DNA of 64,000 nt, from assembly GCF_023887685.1 (NCBI RefSeq), contig NZ_JAMWMR010000010.1, forward strand, positions 62,001-126,000. The letters are read 5' to 3'. The stretch's first letter is position 1; the number at the start of each line of letters is the position of its first letter. Of this stretch, positions 46,278 to 54,045 are shown in pieces. The position numbers and the translations under genes were made by a program. The stretch comes from Streptomyces macrolidinus. Its GTDB lineage: Bacteria; Actinomycetota; Actinomycetes; Streptomycetales; Streptomycetaceae. Under the pieces are notes generated by a model. That model was given only the letters and a program-made list of their open reading frames with translations. It did not search any database and was not told where the DNA came from.

Positions 46278-46442
46278 ATGGCCGCACCTGTACCGGTGGA
46301 CCTTCTGCCCGGCCCACCGACCTCGGCCCGCCTTGCGGCGCCGCCCGTCGCAGCCCTCACGGTGACCGCCGTCCTGGATCTGGACGATGTCGTGGAGAGC
46401 GCGGAGTGCTCCTGCGATGCCGGAGACGACAACCCCCACTGA
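46278..46442 (+). CDS. Putative RiPP precursor peptide
   Basis: A 54-residue peptide. The first half is Pro/Ala-rich (APVPVDLLPGPPTSARLAAP). The second half carries a hydrophobic/acidic leader-like stretch (ALTVTAVLDLDDVVE) and a short C-terminus ESAECSCDAGDDNPH with two Cys (44 and 46) and several Asp. AAGGAG lies 7 bases before ATG 46278. It follows the radical SAM gene by 4 bases and precedes a hairpin terminator. Size, position and a Cys-containing tail after an LDLDD-type leader all fit a RiPP precursor. The core boundary is not certain; CSCDAG is the best guess. Confidence 0.8.
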   Translation: MAAPVPVDLLPGPPTSARLAAPPVAALTVTAVLDLDDVVESAECSCDAGDDNPH

Positions 46443-46465
46443 CCGACAGAACCAATCGGTTCCGT

Positions 46466-46498
46466 TCAGGCCCTGGCGTGCTTCGCGTCGGGGCCTGA
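46466..46498 (+). terminator. Terminator after the peptide gene
   Basis: TCAGGCCC (46466-46473) and GGGCCTGA (46491-46498) form an 8-bp stem around a 17-base loop whose inner bases (TGGCG/CGCGT) also partly pair. It closes the radical SAM cassette, though read-through into the GNAT gene is possible. Confidence 0.6.
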
Positions 46499-46529
46499 GC
46501 CCTGCCGGGCGACCGTTAGGGTGCCGGTC

Positions 46530-47447
46530 ATGTTCTTCCGTTGGGACTGGCTCCGGCCCGTACTGACCGCGCCGATCGTGCCGACCCTCGGTCCCGTCCA
46601 TCCCGACGCACTGACCGTCGATGTCTTCGAGGACGTCATGCGAGCGGCCGTCACCGGGGACTTCTTGCCCTACGACAAGGACCGGCGCTGGGGCGGGGAG
46701 AAGAACGAGACTGTCCTCCGCGGGTACGTGGTTCACCAACCCGAGCAGACCCTCGTCCCCACCCTGACCCGGCGTGGACGCGGCACCGTCAAGGTATTCG
46801 CCTACGGGCACCACCGCCGCGTCGTGGACGAAGCAGCCGAACTGGCCGCGAAGCTCGCAGCCGCGCATGACGCGGCCAACGCCCGGGTCGTACGCCCCCT
46901 CGGCCCCGAGACCGCACACCCGCGCGGTACCCGCATCCAGCTCAAGGACTTCACCACCGGCCCCTGCCCCGCCCCTGACGGCCCGGTCCGCCCCCTGCCC
47001 GACTGGCCGGCCGCCGTACAGGAGACCTTCGCCCCGTTCGCCGCTGCCATGGCCGCCGACGGCCTGGCCTTCCTGCACACCCAGATGCAGGTCGGCCGGT
47101 GCGGCCCGGTTCTCGCCGTCGCCGTCGAGGACCGCATCGTGGGTGCGATCGGCTCTCTGGAAGTACGACCCGACGCGATCGGACGCCCCCAGCTCATGCC
47201 CCAGTACTTCGCCGTCCTGCCCGAGGCCCGAGGGCAGGGCCTGGGCCGCGTCCTGTGGCGGGCCGCGATGCACTGGGGTCAGTCCTACGGCGCCTCCTAC
47301 CAACTGCTCCAGACCGAGGTCGGCGGTCCTTCCGACAGGCTGTGCCAGATCGAAGGGCTGACCTCCCTCGGCTTCAGCCACACCACGCAGGCCCAGCGGG
47401 CGCCTCGGCCTTTGGTCACCGGTGGTCACTGTTCGGACAACAACTGA
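46530..47447 (+). CDS. GNAT acetyltransferase with extra N-terminal domain
   Basis: A 305-residue protein. The C-terminal third is a GNAT domain with the acetyl-CoA loop YFAVLPEARGQGLGRVLWRAAMHWGQ. The N-terminal 160 residues (WDWLRPVLTAPIVPTLGPVH, VRGLP-like segments) do not match a family I know and contain FLPYDKDRRWGGEKNETVLR. AGGGTG lies 6 bases before ATG 46530; GTG 46521 is an alternative. It may belong to the peptide cassette as a tailoring or self-protection enzyme, or be independent because a hairpin lies between them. Confidence 0.83.
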   Translation: MFFRWDWLRPVLTAPIVPTLGPVHPDALTVDVFEDVMRAAVTGDFLPYDKDRRWGGEKNETVLRGYVVHQPEQTLVPTLTRRGRGTVKVFAYGHHRRVVDEAAELAAKLAAAHDAANARVVRPLGPETAHPRGTRIQLKDFTTGPCPAPDGPVRPLPDWPAAVQETFAPFAAAMAADGLAFLHTQMQVGRCGPVLAVAVEDRIVGAIGSLEVRPDAIGRPQLMPQYFAVLPEARGQGLGRVLWRAAMHWGQSYGASYQLLQTEVGGPSDRLCQIEGLTSLGFSHTTQAQRAPRPLVTGGHCSDNN

Positions 47448-47510
47448 TCACAGTCTCCATCGGATCCCCTCACTCCGCCTACAGTGCGAGGCCTACCTGG
47501 AGGGGGCGTC

Positions 47511-49139
47511 ATGCGCGCGGGGGTCAGGGTCGGGGTCATCGGTGGAGTGTTCGCGGTGCTGGTGGGGGGTGCCGGGTACGGGGCGTACAACATCCTCAGT
47601 GCGCTGAACAGCGGTCCCGCGGCCAGCAGTGAGCCCGCGGCGCACAGGACCGGGCCGCCGTCCGCGGACGAGGTCAAGGATGTAGAGGAGAAGTTCTTCG
47701 CCGCCTGGGCGAAGGGCGACGCGGCGACCGCGGCGTCTCTCACGAACAACTCCCAGGACGCGGAGCGGGTGTTGACCGCGTACGGCACCGACGCGCGCAT
47801 CAAGGACGTGCACATCACGCCGGGCGTGCGGAGCGGGGGCTCGGTGCCGTTCTCGGTGAAGGCGACGGTGTCGTACAAGGGCAGGTCCGAGCCGCTCGCG
47901 TACGACAGCACGCTGACCGTCGTCCGCGGGGTGAGCACGGGGCGCGCGCTGGTCGACTGGCAGCCGTCCGTGGTCCATCCGGATCTGCAGAAGGGCGATA
48001 CGCTCGCCACCGGTGAGGCCAAGGCCCCGCCCATCGAGGCGGTGGACCGCAACGGCGTGGTGCTGACGGGCAAGAAGTACCCCTCCCTCGGCCCGATCCT
48101 CGACTCGCTGCGCGCGAAGTACGGTGACGCGGCCGGTGGCAGTCCAGGCATCGAACTGTCCGTCGTGCACGCCGACGACACCCCGGGCAAGACGCTGGTC
48201 ACCCTCGCCAAGGGCAAGCCCGGCAAGCTGCGGACGACGATCGGCGCGGGCGCGCAGGCGGCGGCCGAGCGGGCCGTGGCGCAGTACGCGGAGTCGTCCG
48301 TGGTGGCCGTGAAGCCGAGCACGGGTGAGGTGCTCGCGGTCGCCAACCACCGCAAGGACGCCTTCAACGCGGCCTTCGAGGGGCGGCTGGCCCCCGGCTC
48401 CACGATGAAGATCATCACGGCGGCGATGCTCATCGACAACGGCGTCAGCTCGATGAACGGCCCGGCGCCCTGCCCGGACACGGCGGTGTGGCAGAGCCAG
48501 ACCTTCCACAACCTCCCGGGCATGGCCCCCAATGAGAGCGCCTCCCTCGCCAACAGCTTCATGCGGTCGTGCAACACGGCGTTCGTGAAGCTGGTGGACG
48601 AGAAGCCGCTCACGGACGCGTCGTTGAAGGCCGAGGCCGAGGAGCGGTTCGGGCTCGGGCGGGACAACTGGAAGACGGGCATCGTCTCCTTCGACGGCAG
48701 CGTCCCCGCCTCCACCGGGCCGGACCGCGCGGCGAACGCCATCGGTCAGGGCCAGGTCCAGATGAGCCCGCTGAACATGGCCTCCGTCACGGCGACCGCG
48801 ATCACCGGCACGTTCCGCCAGCCCTATCTGGTCTCACCACGGCTCGACGACCGTCAACCGGCCACCGCCCGGGGCCTCGCGCCGGGCACCGTCGCGCAGC
48901 TCAAGGCGATGATGCGGCTGACGGCGACCCAGGGCACCGCCGTGCAGGCGATGGCCGGGCTCGGCGGGGACGTCGGCGCGAAGACCGGGTCCGCGGAGGT
49001 CGACGGGCAGATGAAGTCCAACAGTTGGTTCACCGGCTACCGGGGCGACATCGCGGCGGCGGCCATGACCCAGGAGGGCGGCCACGGCGGTGACGCGGCC
49101 GGGCCCATCGTCGCGGCCGTGCTGCGCGCGGGCGGCTGA
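47511..49139 (+). CDS. Penicillin-binding protein with NTF2-like MecA_N domain
   Basis: A 542-residue DD-transpeptidase that crosslinks peptidoglycan outside the membrane. A single N-terminal anchor helix (VRVGVIGGVFAVLVGGAGYGAY) is followed by an NTF2-like MecA_N domain (about 52-160). The transpeptidase domain follows, with the active-site PGSTMK (Ser297, Lys300), SCN (about 353-355) and KTGSAE. GGAGGGGG precedes ATG 47511. It is the first of two tandem paralogues, about 90 bases apart; such pairs near ssgA-like genes are known in Streptomyces and act in sporulation septation (inference here). Confidence 0.93.
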   Translation: MRAGVRVGVIGGVFAVLVGGAGYGAYNILSALNSGPAASSEPAAHRTGPPSADEVKDVEEKFFAAWAKGDAATAASLTNNSQDAERVLTAYGTDARIKDVHITPGVRSGGSVPFSVKATVSYKGRSEPLAYDSTLTVVRGVSTGRALVDWQPSVVHPDLQKGDTLATGEAKAPPIEAVDRNGVVLTGKKYPSLGPILDSLRAKYGDAAGGSPGIELSVVHADDTPGKTLVTLAKGKPGKLRTTIGAGAQAAAERAVAQYAESSVVAVKPSTGEVLAVANHRKDAFNAAFEGRLAPGSTMKIITAAMLIDNGVSSMNGPAPCPDTAVWQSQTFHNLPGMAPNESASLANSFMRSCNTAFVKLVDEKPLTDASLKAEAEERFGLGRDNWKTGIVSFDGSVPASTGPDRAANAIGQGQVQMSPLNMASVTATAITGTFRQPYLVSPRLDDRQPATARGLAPGTVAQLKAMMRLTATQGTAVQAMAGLGGDVGAKTGSAEVDGQMKSNSWFTGYRGDIAAAAMTQEGGHGGDAAGPIVAAVLRAGG

Positions 49140-49229
49140 AATCGCCTGTGTCGTCCAGCCTTTAGGCTGGTCGCTCGCGTTGAGGAGCGTGGGGCACGGG
49201 GGGCCTGGGGACTTGGAGGGTCGAAAGCT

Positions 49230-50900
49230 GTGGGCAAGAGAAGGCGCGTCACCGAGCGTCGTAGGACGAACCGGCCGCTGGTGATCGGGGGAGCGATCGC
49301 CGCCATCGGTGTGGGGGGCGCGATCGTCGGCTACAGCGTGACGGGGGGCTCGGCGGCCGACGACCGTACGGCGGCCACGGCCGACCACAAGGACGTGCCG
49401 ACGGGCCCGCTGTCGAAGTCCGAGGTCCGCTCGGCGGCCACGGCGTTCCTGACGGCCTGGCAGCACGGCGACCTCGCGAAGGCGGCGGCCACCACGGACG
49501 ACACGGCGGCGGCGACCCGGGCCCTTAACGGGTACGGCAAGGACGCGCACATCAAGGGTGTCACCCTGACGCGTGGCACGCCGTCCGGGGCGTCCGTCCC
49601 GTTCTCGGTCAAGGGCACGGTGTCGTACGAGGGCAAGAGCGAGCCGCTGGCCTACGCGTCGAAGCTGACGGTGGTACGCCGCGCGGAGGACGGGGTGCCG
49701 CTGGTGCGCTGGCAGTCCTCGGTGCTGCACCCTGATCTGGCCGACGGGGACCGGCTGGTGACGGGTGAGGCGGGCGCGCCCCCGATCAAGGCCCTGGACC
49801 GGGACGGCGGTGAACTCACCACGGCCGCCTACCCGTCGCTCGGCGCGGTCCTCGACGGCCTGCGCGAGAAGTACGGCAAGTCGGGCGGCGGCACGGCGGG
49901 CGTGGAGCTGCGGATCGTCCGCAGGGCACCGGCCAAGGGCACGCAGAAGACGCCCGACAAGACGCTGGTCACGCTGAGCAAGGGCACGCCGGGCACGGTG
50001 AAGACGACGCTGAGCCCGAAGCTCCAGGCGAAGGCGGAGCAGCAGGTGGCCAAGACGCCCAAGGCGTCCGTGGTCGTCATGCGTCCGTCGACGGGCGAGA
50101 TCCTGGCGGTGGCGAACTCGGGCCATGGCTTCAACGTGGGCTTGCAGGGCTCTCTCGCCCCCGGCTCGACGATGAAGATCGTGACGTCGACGCTGCTGTT
50201 CGAGAAGCATCTGGCGTCGGCGGACAAGGTGCATCCGTGCCCCAAGTACTCGACGTACGGGGGCTGGAAGTTCCAGAACGTCAACAAGTTCCAGATCAAG
50301 AAGGGCACGTTCAAGGCGAGCTTCGCGGCGTCCTGCAACACGGCCTTCATCAGCCAGGCGAAGAAGCTGGACGACGACGATCTCACCAAGGTCGCCCAGC
50401 AGGTCTACGGTCTGGGCCTGAACAACTGGTCCATCGGCGTACCGAGCTTCGACGGCGCGGTGCCGGTGCAGAGCGCGGCCCCGATGGCGGCGTCCCTGAT
50501 CGGCCAGGGCGGGGTCCGGATGAACCCGATGAACATGGCCTCGGTGGTCTCGACGGCGAAGACGGGCGTCTTCCACCAGCCGTACCTGGTCTCCCCGTCG
50601 GTGGACCACCGCACACTGGCGAAGGCGAGCCGCACGATGTCGGCCTCGGCCCACGCCCAGTTGAAGGAGGTCCTCCAGTACACGGCCGCGGCGGGCACGG
50701 CCGCCAAGGCGATGGCGGGCCTCGGCCCGGACTTCGGCGCGAAGACCGGCTCGGCGGAGGTCGACAACCAGGAGGACCCGAACGGGTGGTTCGCGGCCTG
50801 GAAGGGCGACCTGGCCGGCGCGGGCGTGGTCCAGGAGGGCGGCCACGGCGGCGACTCGGCGGGCCCGATCGTGGCGGCCCTGCTGCGGGCCGGGGGCTGA
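49230..50900 (+). CDS. Penicillin-binding protein, tandem paralogue
   Basis: A 556-residue paralogue of the preceding gene. A basic N-terminus (GKRRRVTERRRTNRP) precedes the anchor helix LVIGGAIAAIGVGGAIVGYSV, then MecA_N and the transpeptidase domain with PGSTMK, SCN in AASCNTAF and KTGSAE. Several segments are near identical to the upstream copy (VPFSVKGTVSYEGKSEPLAY; QEGGHGGDSAGPIVAALLRAGG). GTG start. A short CCAGCCTTTAGGCTGG palindrome (49155-49170) lies in the gap between the two genes. Confidence 0.93.
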   Translation: MGKRRRVTERRRTNRPLVIGGAIAAIGVGGAIVGYSVTGGSAADDRTAATADHKDVPTGPLSKSEVRSAATAFLTAWQHGDLAKAAATTDDTAAATRALNGYGKDAHIKGVTLTRGTPSGASVPFSVKGTVSYEGKSEPLAYASKLTVVRRAEDGVPLVRWQSSVLHPDLADGDRLVTGEAGAPPIKALDRDGGELTTAAYPSLGAVLDGLREKYGKSGGGTAGVELRIVRRAPAKGTQKTPDKTLVTLSKGTPGTVKTTLSPKLQAKAEQQVAKTPKASVVVMRPSTGEILAVANSGHGFNVGLQGSLAPGSTMKIVTSTLLFEKHLASADKVHPCPKYSTYGGWKFQNVNKFQIKKGTFKASFAASCNTAFISQAKKLDDDDLTKVAQQVYGLGLNNWSIGVPSFDGAVPVQSAAPMAASLIGQGGVRMNPMNMASVVSTAKTGVFHQPYLVSPSVDHRTLAKASRTMSASAHAQLKEVLQYTAAAGTAAKAMAGLGPDFGAKTGSAEVDNQEDPNGWFAAWKGDLAGAGVVQEGGHGGDSAGPIVAALLRAGG

Positions 50901-50976
50901 GGCGGGCCGGGGGCCGGGGGTGACGCGGGCGCGCTGACCGGCATCCGGAATCGGTTCGCGTGGCTCCTGTGCCCCT

Positions 50977-51176
50977 CGCTAGTGCCCCGGCAGGCAACGT
51001 TTGCCCGTCAGGAGCGGCGTCCGGTGCGTGCTCTGGGGGTACCCCCTGCTCACAGAGCTTGGGGGAGTGCCGGACGGAAGCCCTCGTACTGGACGTACGT
51101 GGGCTTTCGTCCGGTGCGGCGAGAGCACGTGCCGGGCGTCGCGACGGGGCGAGCGTTGCCTGCCGGGGCACTAGCG
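50977..51176. repeat. 200-bp nested inverted-repeat (MITE-like) element
   Basis: Perfect 23-bp terminal inverted arms, 50977-50999 (starting CGCTAGTGCCCCGGCAGGCA) and 51154-51176, enclose nested complementary blocks: GTGCTCT against AGAGCAC, a GGGGGTACCCCC palindrome, and a central hairpin CGGACGGAAGCCC (51071-51083) with GGGCTTTCGTCCG (51101-51113). No protein is encoded. I recall very similar GTGCCCCGGCAGGCAACG arms elsewhere in Streptomyces, but copy number here cannot be tested. It fills most of the 312-base gap (50901-51212) between the second penicillin-binding gene and ybaK; the first 76 bases of that gap show nothing. Confidence 0.8.
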
Positions 51177-51212
51177 TGGCGTTCTCGCTGTCTCCCCCGC
51201 CAAGGAGTTCCG

Positions 51213-51719
51213 ATGACGACGCCCCCCACCCAAGACTCCGCAGCTCACCCCCGCTTCGCCGAAGCCCTTCAGGAGTTGGGACTCGGTGAACTGCGGGGGC
51301 GGATCCGCCGCTTCCCGGACGCGACGCGGACCGCCGCCGAGGCCGCCGCGGCGATCGGCTGCGAGCTGAGCCAGATCTGCAAGTCGCTGATCTTCGCGGC
51401 GGACAAGGTGCCGGTGCTCGTCCTCATGGACGGGGCGTCCCGGGTGGACGTGGAGCGGGTCCGGGAGGTGCTCGGGGCCGAGAAGGTGACCCGGGCGGCG
51501 GCCGAGGTCGTGCGCGAGACCACCGGGTACGCGATCGGCGGGGTGCCGCCCTTCGGGCACCGTACGAAGACGCGCGTGCTCGCCGACCGTTCGCTGCTCG
51601 GCCACGACACCGTGTGGGCCGCGGCGGGCACGCCGCACACCGTGTTCCCGATGGACCCGAAGACGCTGATCGCCCACGCGGGCGGCACGCTGGTGGACGT
51701 CCGCGAGCAGTCCGCATGA
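51213..51719 (+). CDS. YbaK/EbsC family Cys-tRNA/aminoacyl-tRNA deacylase
   Basis: A 168-residue trans-editing deacylase that hydrolyses mischarged tRNA such as Cys-tRNA(Pro) or Ala-tRNA(Pro). The conserved Lys is in GCELSQICKSLIFAAD. TTGYAIGGVPPFGH and VWAAAGTPHTVFPMDP are family motifs. AAGGAG precedes ATG 51213, and the start is just after the 200-bp repeat; the longer upstream frame is rejected. The stop overlaps the next gene's start (ATGA). Confidence 0.93.
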   Translation: MTTPPTQDSAAHPRFAEALQELGLGELRGRIRRFPDATRTAAEAAAAIGCELSQICKSLIFAADKVPVLVLMDGASRVDVERVREVLGAEKVTRAAAEVVRETTGYAIGGVPPFGHRTKTRVLADRSLLGHDTVWAAAGTPHTVFPMDPKTLIAHAGGTLVDVREQSA

Positions 51720-52561
51720 CCCCGGCGGTCACCGCCGCGGTTCTGCTCGCCGCCTTCACGCACGCCGGGTGGAACGCGATCGCCCACCGCATCACCGACA
51801 AGCTGGTCGGCTTCACGCTGATCGCGGGCGGCGGGCTGCTCATCGGGCTGGTGATGACCCCGTTCGTGGCGTTCCCGGCGGCGCGGGCCTGGCCGTATCT
51901 CCTCGCCTCCGCCGTCATCCACATCGCGTACAACCTGCTGCTGATGCGCTCGTTCCAGCTCGGTGACTTCGGGCAGGCGTACCCGATCGCGCGCGGCACC
52001 GCGCCCCTGCTGGTCACCGTGCTGGCCGCGGTCTTCGCGCACGAGGTGCCGGACGGCTGGGCGGCGGCGGGCGTCGCCGTGTCGTGCGCGGGGCTGACCG
52101 GCGTGGCGCTGTGGGGGCTGCGCGGGCGCCGTCCGAACTGGGCGGCCATCGGCGCCGCGCTCGCGACGGGCGGGACGATAGCGGCGTACACGGTGGTGGA
52201 CGGGCTCGGCGTCCGGGCGTCGGGGTCCTCGTTCGGGTACATCGCGTGGCTGATGGCGGCCCAGGGAATCGTGATCCCCGTGTACGCCGCCCACCGGTGG
52301 AAGGGCGAACTCATCGGCGTCCTGCGGCCGTACGCGAAGCTGGGCCTGCTGGGCGCGGCCCTGTCGGTGGCGGCGTACACCCTGGTCCTGTGGGCGCAGA
52401 CCCGTGCGGAGCTGGCCCCCGTGGCCGCCCTGCGGGAGTCCTCGATCATCGTCGGCGCGGCCATCGGCGCGGTCTTCTTCAAGGAGCGGTTCGGTCTCCC
52501 GCGGATCGCGGCGGCCGGTCTGCTGGTCGTCGGCATCGGCCTGATGCTGCACACCGGTTAG
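51716..52561 (+). CDS. EamA/DMT family transporter
   Basis: A 281-residue membrane protein with about 10 hydrophobic segments in two EamA repeats (AVLLAAFTHAGWNAIAHRIT; AAIGAALATGGTIAAYTVVDG). Family members export amino acids or drugs across the plasma membrane; the substrate is unknown here. It is translationally coupled to the YbaK-like gene by a 4-base overlap. Confidence 0.9.
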   Translation: MTPAVTAAVLLAAFTHAGWNAIAHRITDKLVGFTLIAGGGLLIGLVMTPFVAFPAARAWPYLLASAVIHIAYNLLLMRSFQLGDFGQAYPIARGTAPLLVTVLAAVFAHEVPDGWAAAGVAVSCAGLTGVALWGLRGRRPNWAAIGAALATGGTIAAYTVVDGLGVRASGSSFGYIAWLMAAQGIVIPVYAAHRWKGELIGVLRPYAKLGLLGAALSVAAYTLVLWAQTRAELAPVAALRESSIIVGAAIGAVFFKERFGLPRIAAAGLLVVGIGLMLHTG

Positions 52562-52685
52562 CGGGTCGGTCGGACGCGGCGCGCCGGGCGTCCGGTGGCC
52601 TCGCATACCTCGCTCCGCGAGCGAGCATCCTGGGCGGGCGCGTCGCAGCGCACCACCACCGACCATGGATCAAGAAGGGGACGAG

Positions 52686-53576
52686 ATGACCGACCAGCTC
52701 ACCGTGAGTGTCCTGGGCACCGGGATCATGGGGGCCGCGATGGCCCGCAGCCTCGCCCGTGCCGGACACACCGTCCGCGCCTGGAACCGCACCCGCGCCA
52801 AGGCCGAGCCCCTCGCCGCCAACGGCGCACAGATCGCGGACACCCCCGCCGAGGCCGTGCAGGGCGCCGATGTCGTACTGACCATGCTGTACGACGGCCC
52901 GGCCACCCTGGAGGTCATGCGGGAGGCCGCCCCCGCCCTGCGGACCGGTGCCGCCTGGGTGCAGTCGACCACCGCCGGGATCGAGGGCGTCGGCGAGCTG
53001 GCCGGGTTCGCCCGCGACCACGGTCTGGTCTTCTACGACGCCCCCGTGCTCGGCACCCGCCAGCCCGCTGAGGCCGGACAGCTCACCGTCCTCGCCGCGG
53101 GCCCGTCGAGCGGCCGGGCGGTGGTGACGCCGGTCTTCGACGCCGTCGGCAGCCGTACGGTCTGGGCCGGTGAGGACGGCGCCGAGGCCGGTGGCACCCG
53201 GCTGAAGCTGGTGGCCAACAGTTGGGTCCTCGCGGTCACCGCCGCGACCGGCGAGGTGCTGGCCCTGGCGCGGGGCCTCGGTGTCGACCCGCAGAACTTC
53301 CTGGACATCATCGCCGGGGGCGGGCTCGACATGGGCTATCTGCGCGCCAAGGCCGACGCCATCCTGCACGACAAGCTCACCCCGCCCAGCTTCGCGGTGA
53401 CCACCGCGGAGAAGGACGCCCGGCTGATCGCACGGGCCGGTGAGCAGCACGGCGTCCGCCTCGACCTGATCGCCGCGACCGCCGAACGCTTCTCCCGCGC
53501 CGCGGCCCAGGGCCATGGCGCCGAGGACATGGCCGCCGCGTACTTCGCGAGCTTCGAGGAGAAGCCCGCCTCCTGA
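52686..53576 (+). CDS. NAD(P)-dependent beta-hydroxyacid dehydrogenase family oxidoreductase
   Basis: A 296-residue protein with a Rossmann fold N-terminus (VSVLGTGIMGAAMARSLARAGH, GTGIMG motif) and the 6-phosphogluconate-dehydrogenase-like C-terminal helical domain. WVQSTTAGIEGVGE, APVLGTRQPAEAGQLTVLAAG and the catalytic Lys in GTRLKLVANSWVLAV are visible. Substrate is not clear; relatives reduce 2- or 3-hydroxyacids or are imine reductases. GAAGGGG precedes ATG 52686, chosen over an ATG 21 bases upstream. Confidence 0.92.
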   Translation: MTDQLTVSVLGTGIMGAAMARSLARAGHTVRAWNRTRAKAEPLAANGAQIADTPAEAVQGADVVLTMLYDGPATLEVMREAAPALRTGAAWVQSTTAGIEGVGELAGFARDHGLVFYDAPVLGTRQPAEAGQLTVLAAGPSSGRAVVTPVFDAVGSRTVWAGEDGAEAGGTRLKLVANSWVLAVTAATGEVLALARGLGVDPQNFLDIIAGGGLDMGYLRAKADAILHDKLTPPSFAVTTAEKDARLIARAGEQHGVRLDLIAATAERFSRAAAQGHGAEDMAAAYFASFEEKPAS

Positions 53577-53650
53577 GGACCGCCCCGCGAGGTGTGCATG
53601 CGGCGGCCAGGAGGAGCACCCTGGAATCAGCGCATCCGGAGGTGAAGGTC

Positions 53651-53929
53651 ATGGTTCTGCACACCGCGGCGGGATGGCATGTCGAACTCGAATTCGAGGA
53701 GGATACGGACAAGACGCGGGCGGCGGCGCTCGTACGACTTCCCGACGGCGGCGAGGTCCGCTCGCGCGGATACGCCAGCCGTCACCACACCGACGCTAAT
53801 CAGCCGCGCGTCGGCGAGGAGATCGCCGGGGCGCGCGCGCTCAACGAGTTGGCGATGCGGCTGCTCACGAAGGCGCACAGTGAGATCGACGAGGCCTCGG
53901 GACGAACGTCGCGTCCGCTGACGCACTGA
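53651..53929 (+). CDS. DUF1876 domain protein
   Basis: A 92-residue soluble protein of the actinobacterial DUF1876 family. The signature WHVELEFEEDTDKTRAAALV is at the N-terminus, followed by GGEVRSRGYASRH, PRVGEEIAGARALNELAMRLL and a helical end. GGAGGTGA precedes ATG 53651. Function is unknown; the fold resembles dsRBD-like small proteins. Stands alone, closed by a strong bidirectional hairpin. Confidence 0.88.
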   Translation: MVLHTAAGWHVELEFEEDTDKTRAAALVRLPDGGEVRSRGYASRHHTDANQPRVGEEIAGARALNELAMRLLTKAHSEIDEASGRTSRPLTH

Positions 53930-53952
53930 GGGCGACCCCGAGGACGCCCCGC

Positions 53953-53986
53953 TGATGCCCGTACGCGATGCGGCGTACGGGCATCA
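53953..53986. terminator. Bidirectional terminator
   Basis: TGATGCCCGTACGC (53953-53966) and GCGTACGGGCATCA (53973-53986) form a perfect 14-bp stem with a 6-base loop between convergent genes ending at 53929 and 54046. Confidence 0.8.
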
Positions 53987-54045
53987 CGTATACGGGGGGC
54001 ATCACGCATACACGCACACACGGATACGGGGGACCGGTCGCGCCG

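Noticed and set aside
45933..46442. 169-residue open frame ending with the peptide gene
   Set aside because: Residues before 46278 are an out-of-frame reading of the radical SAM gene. Only the last 54 codons, with their own ribosome site, look real.
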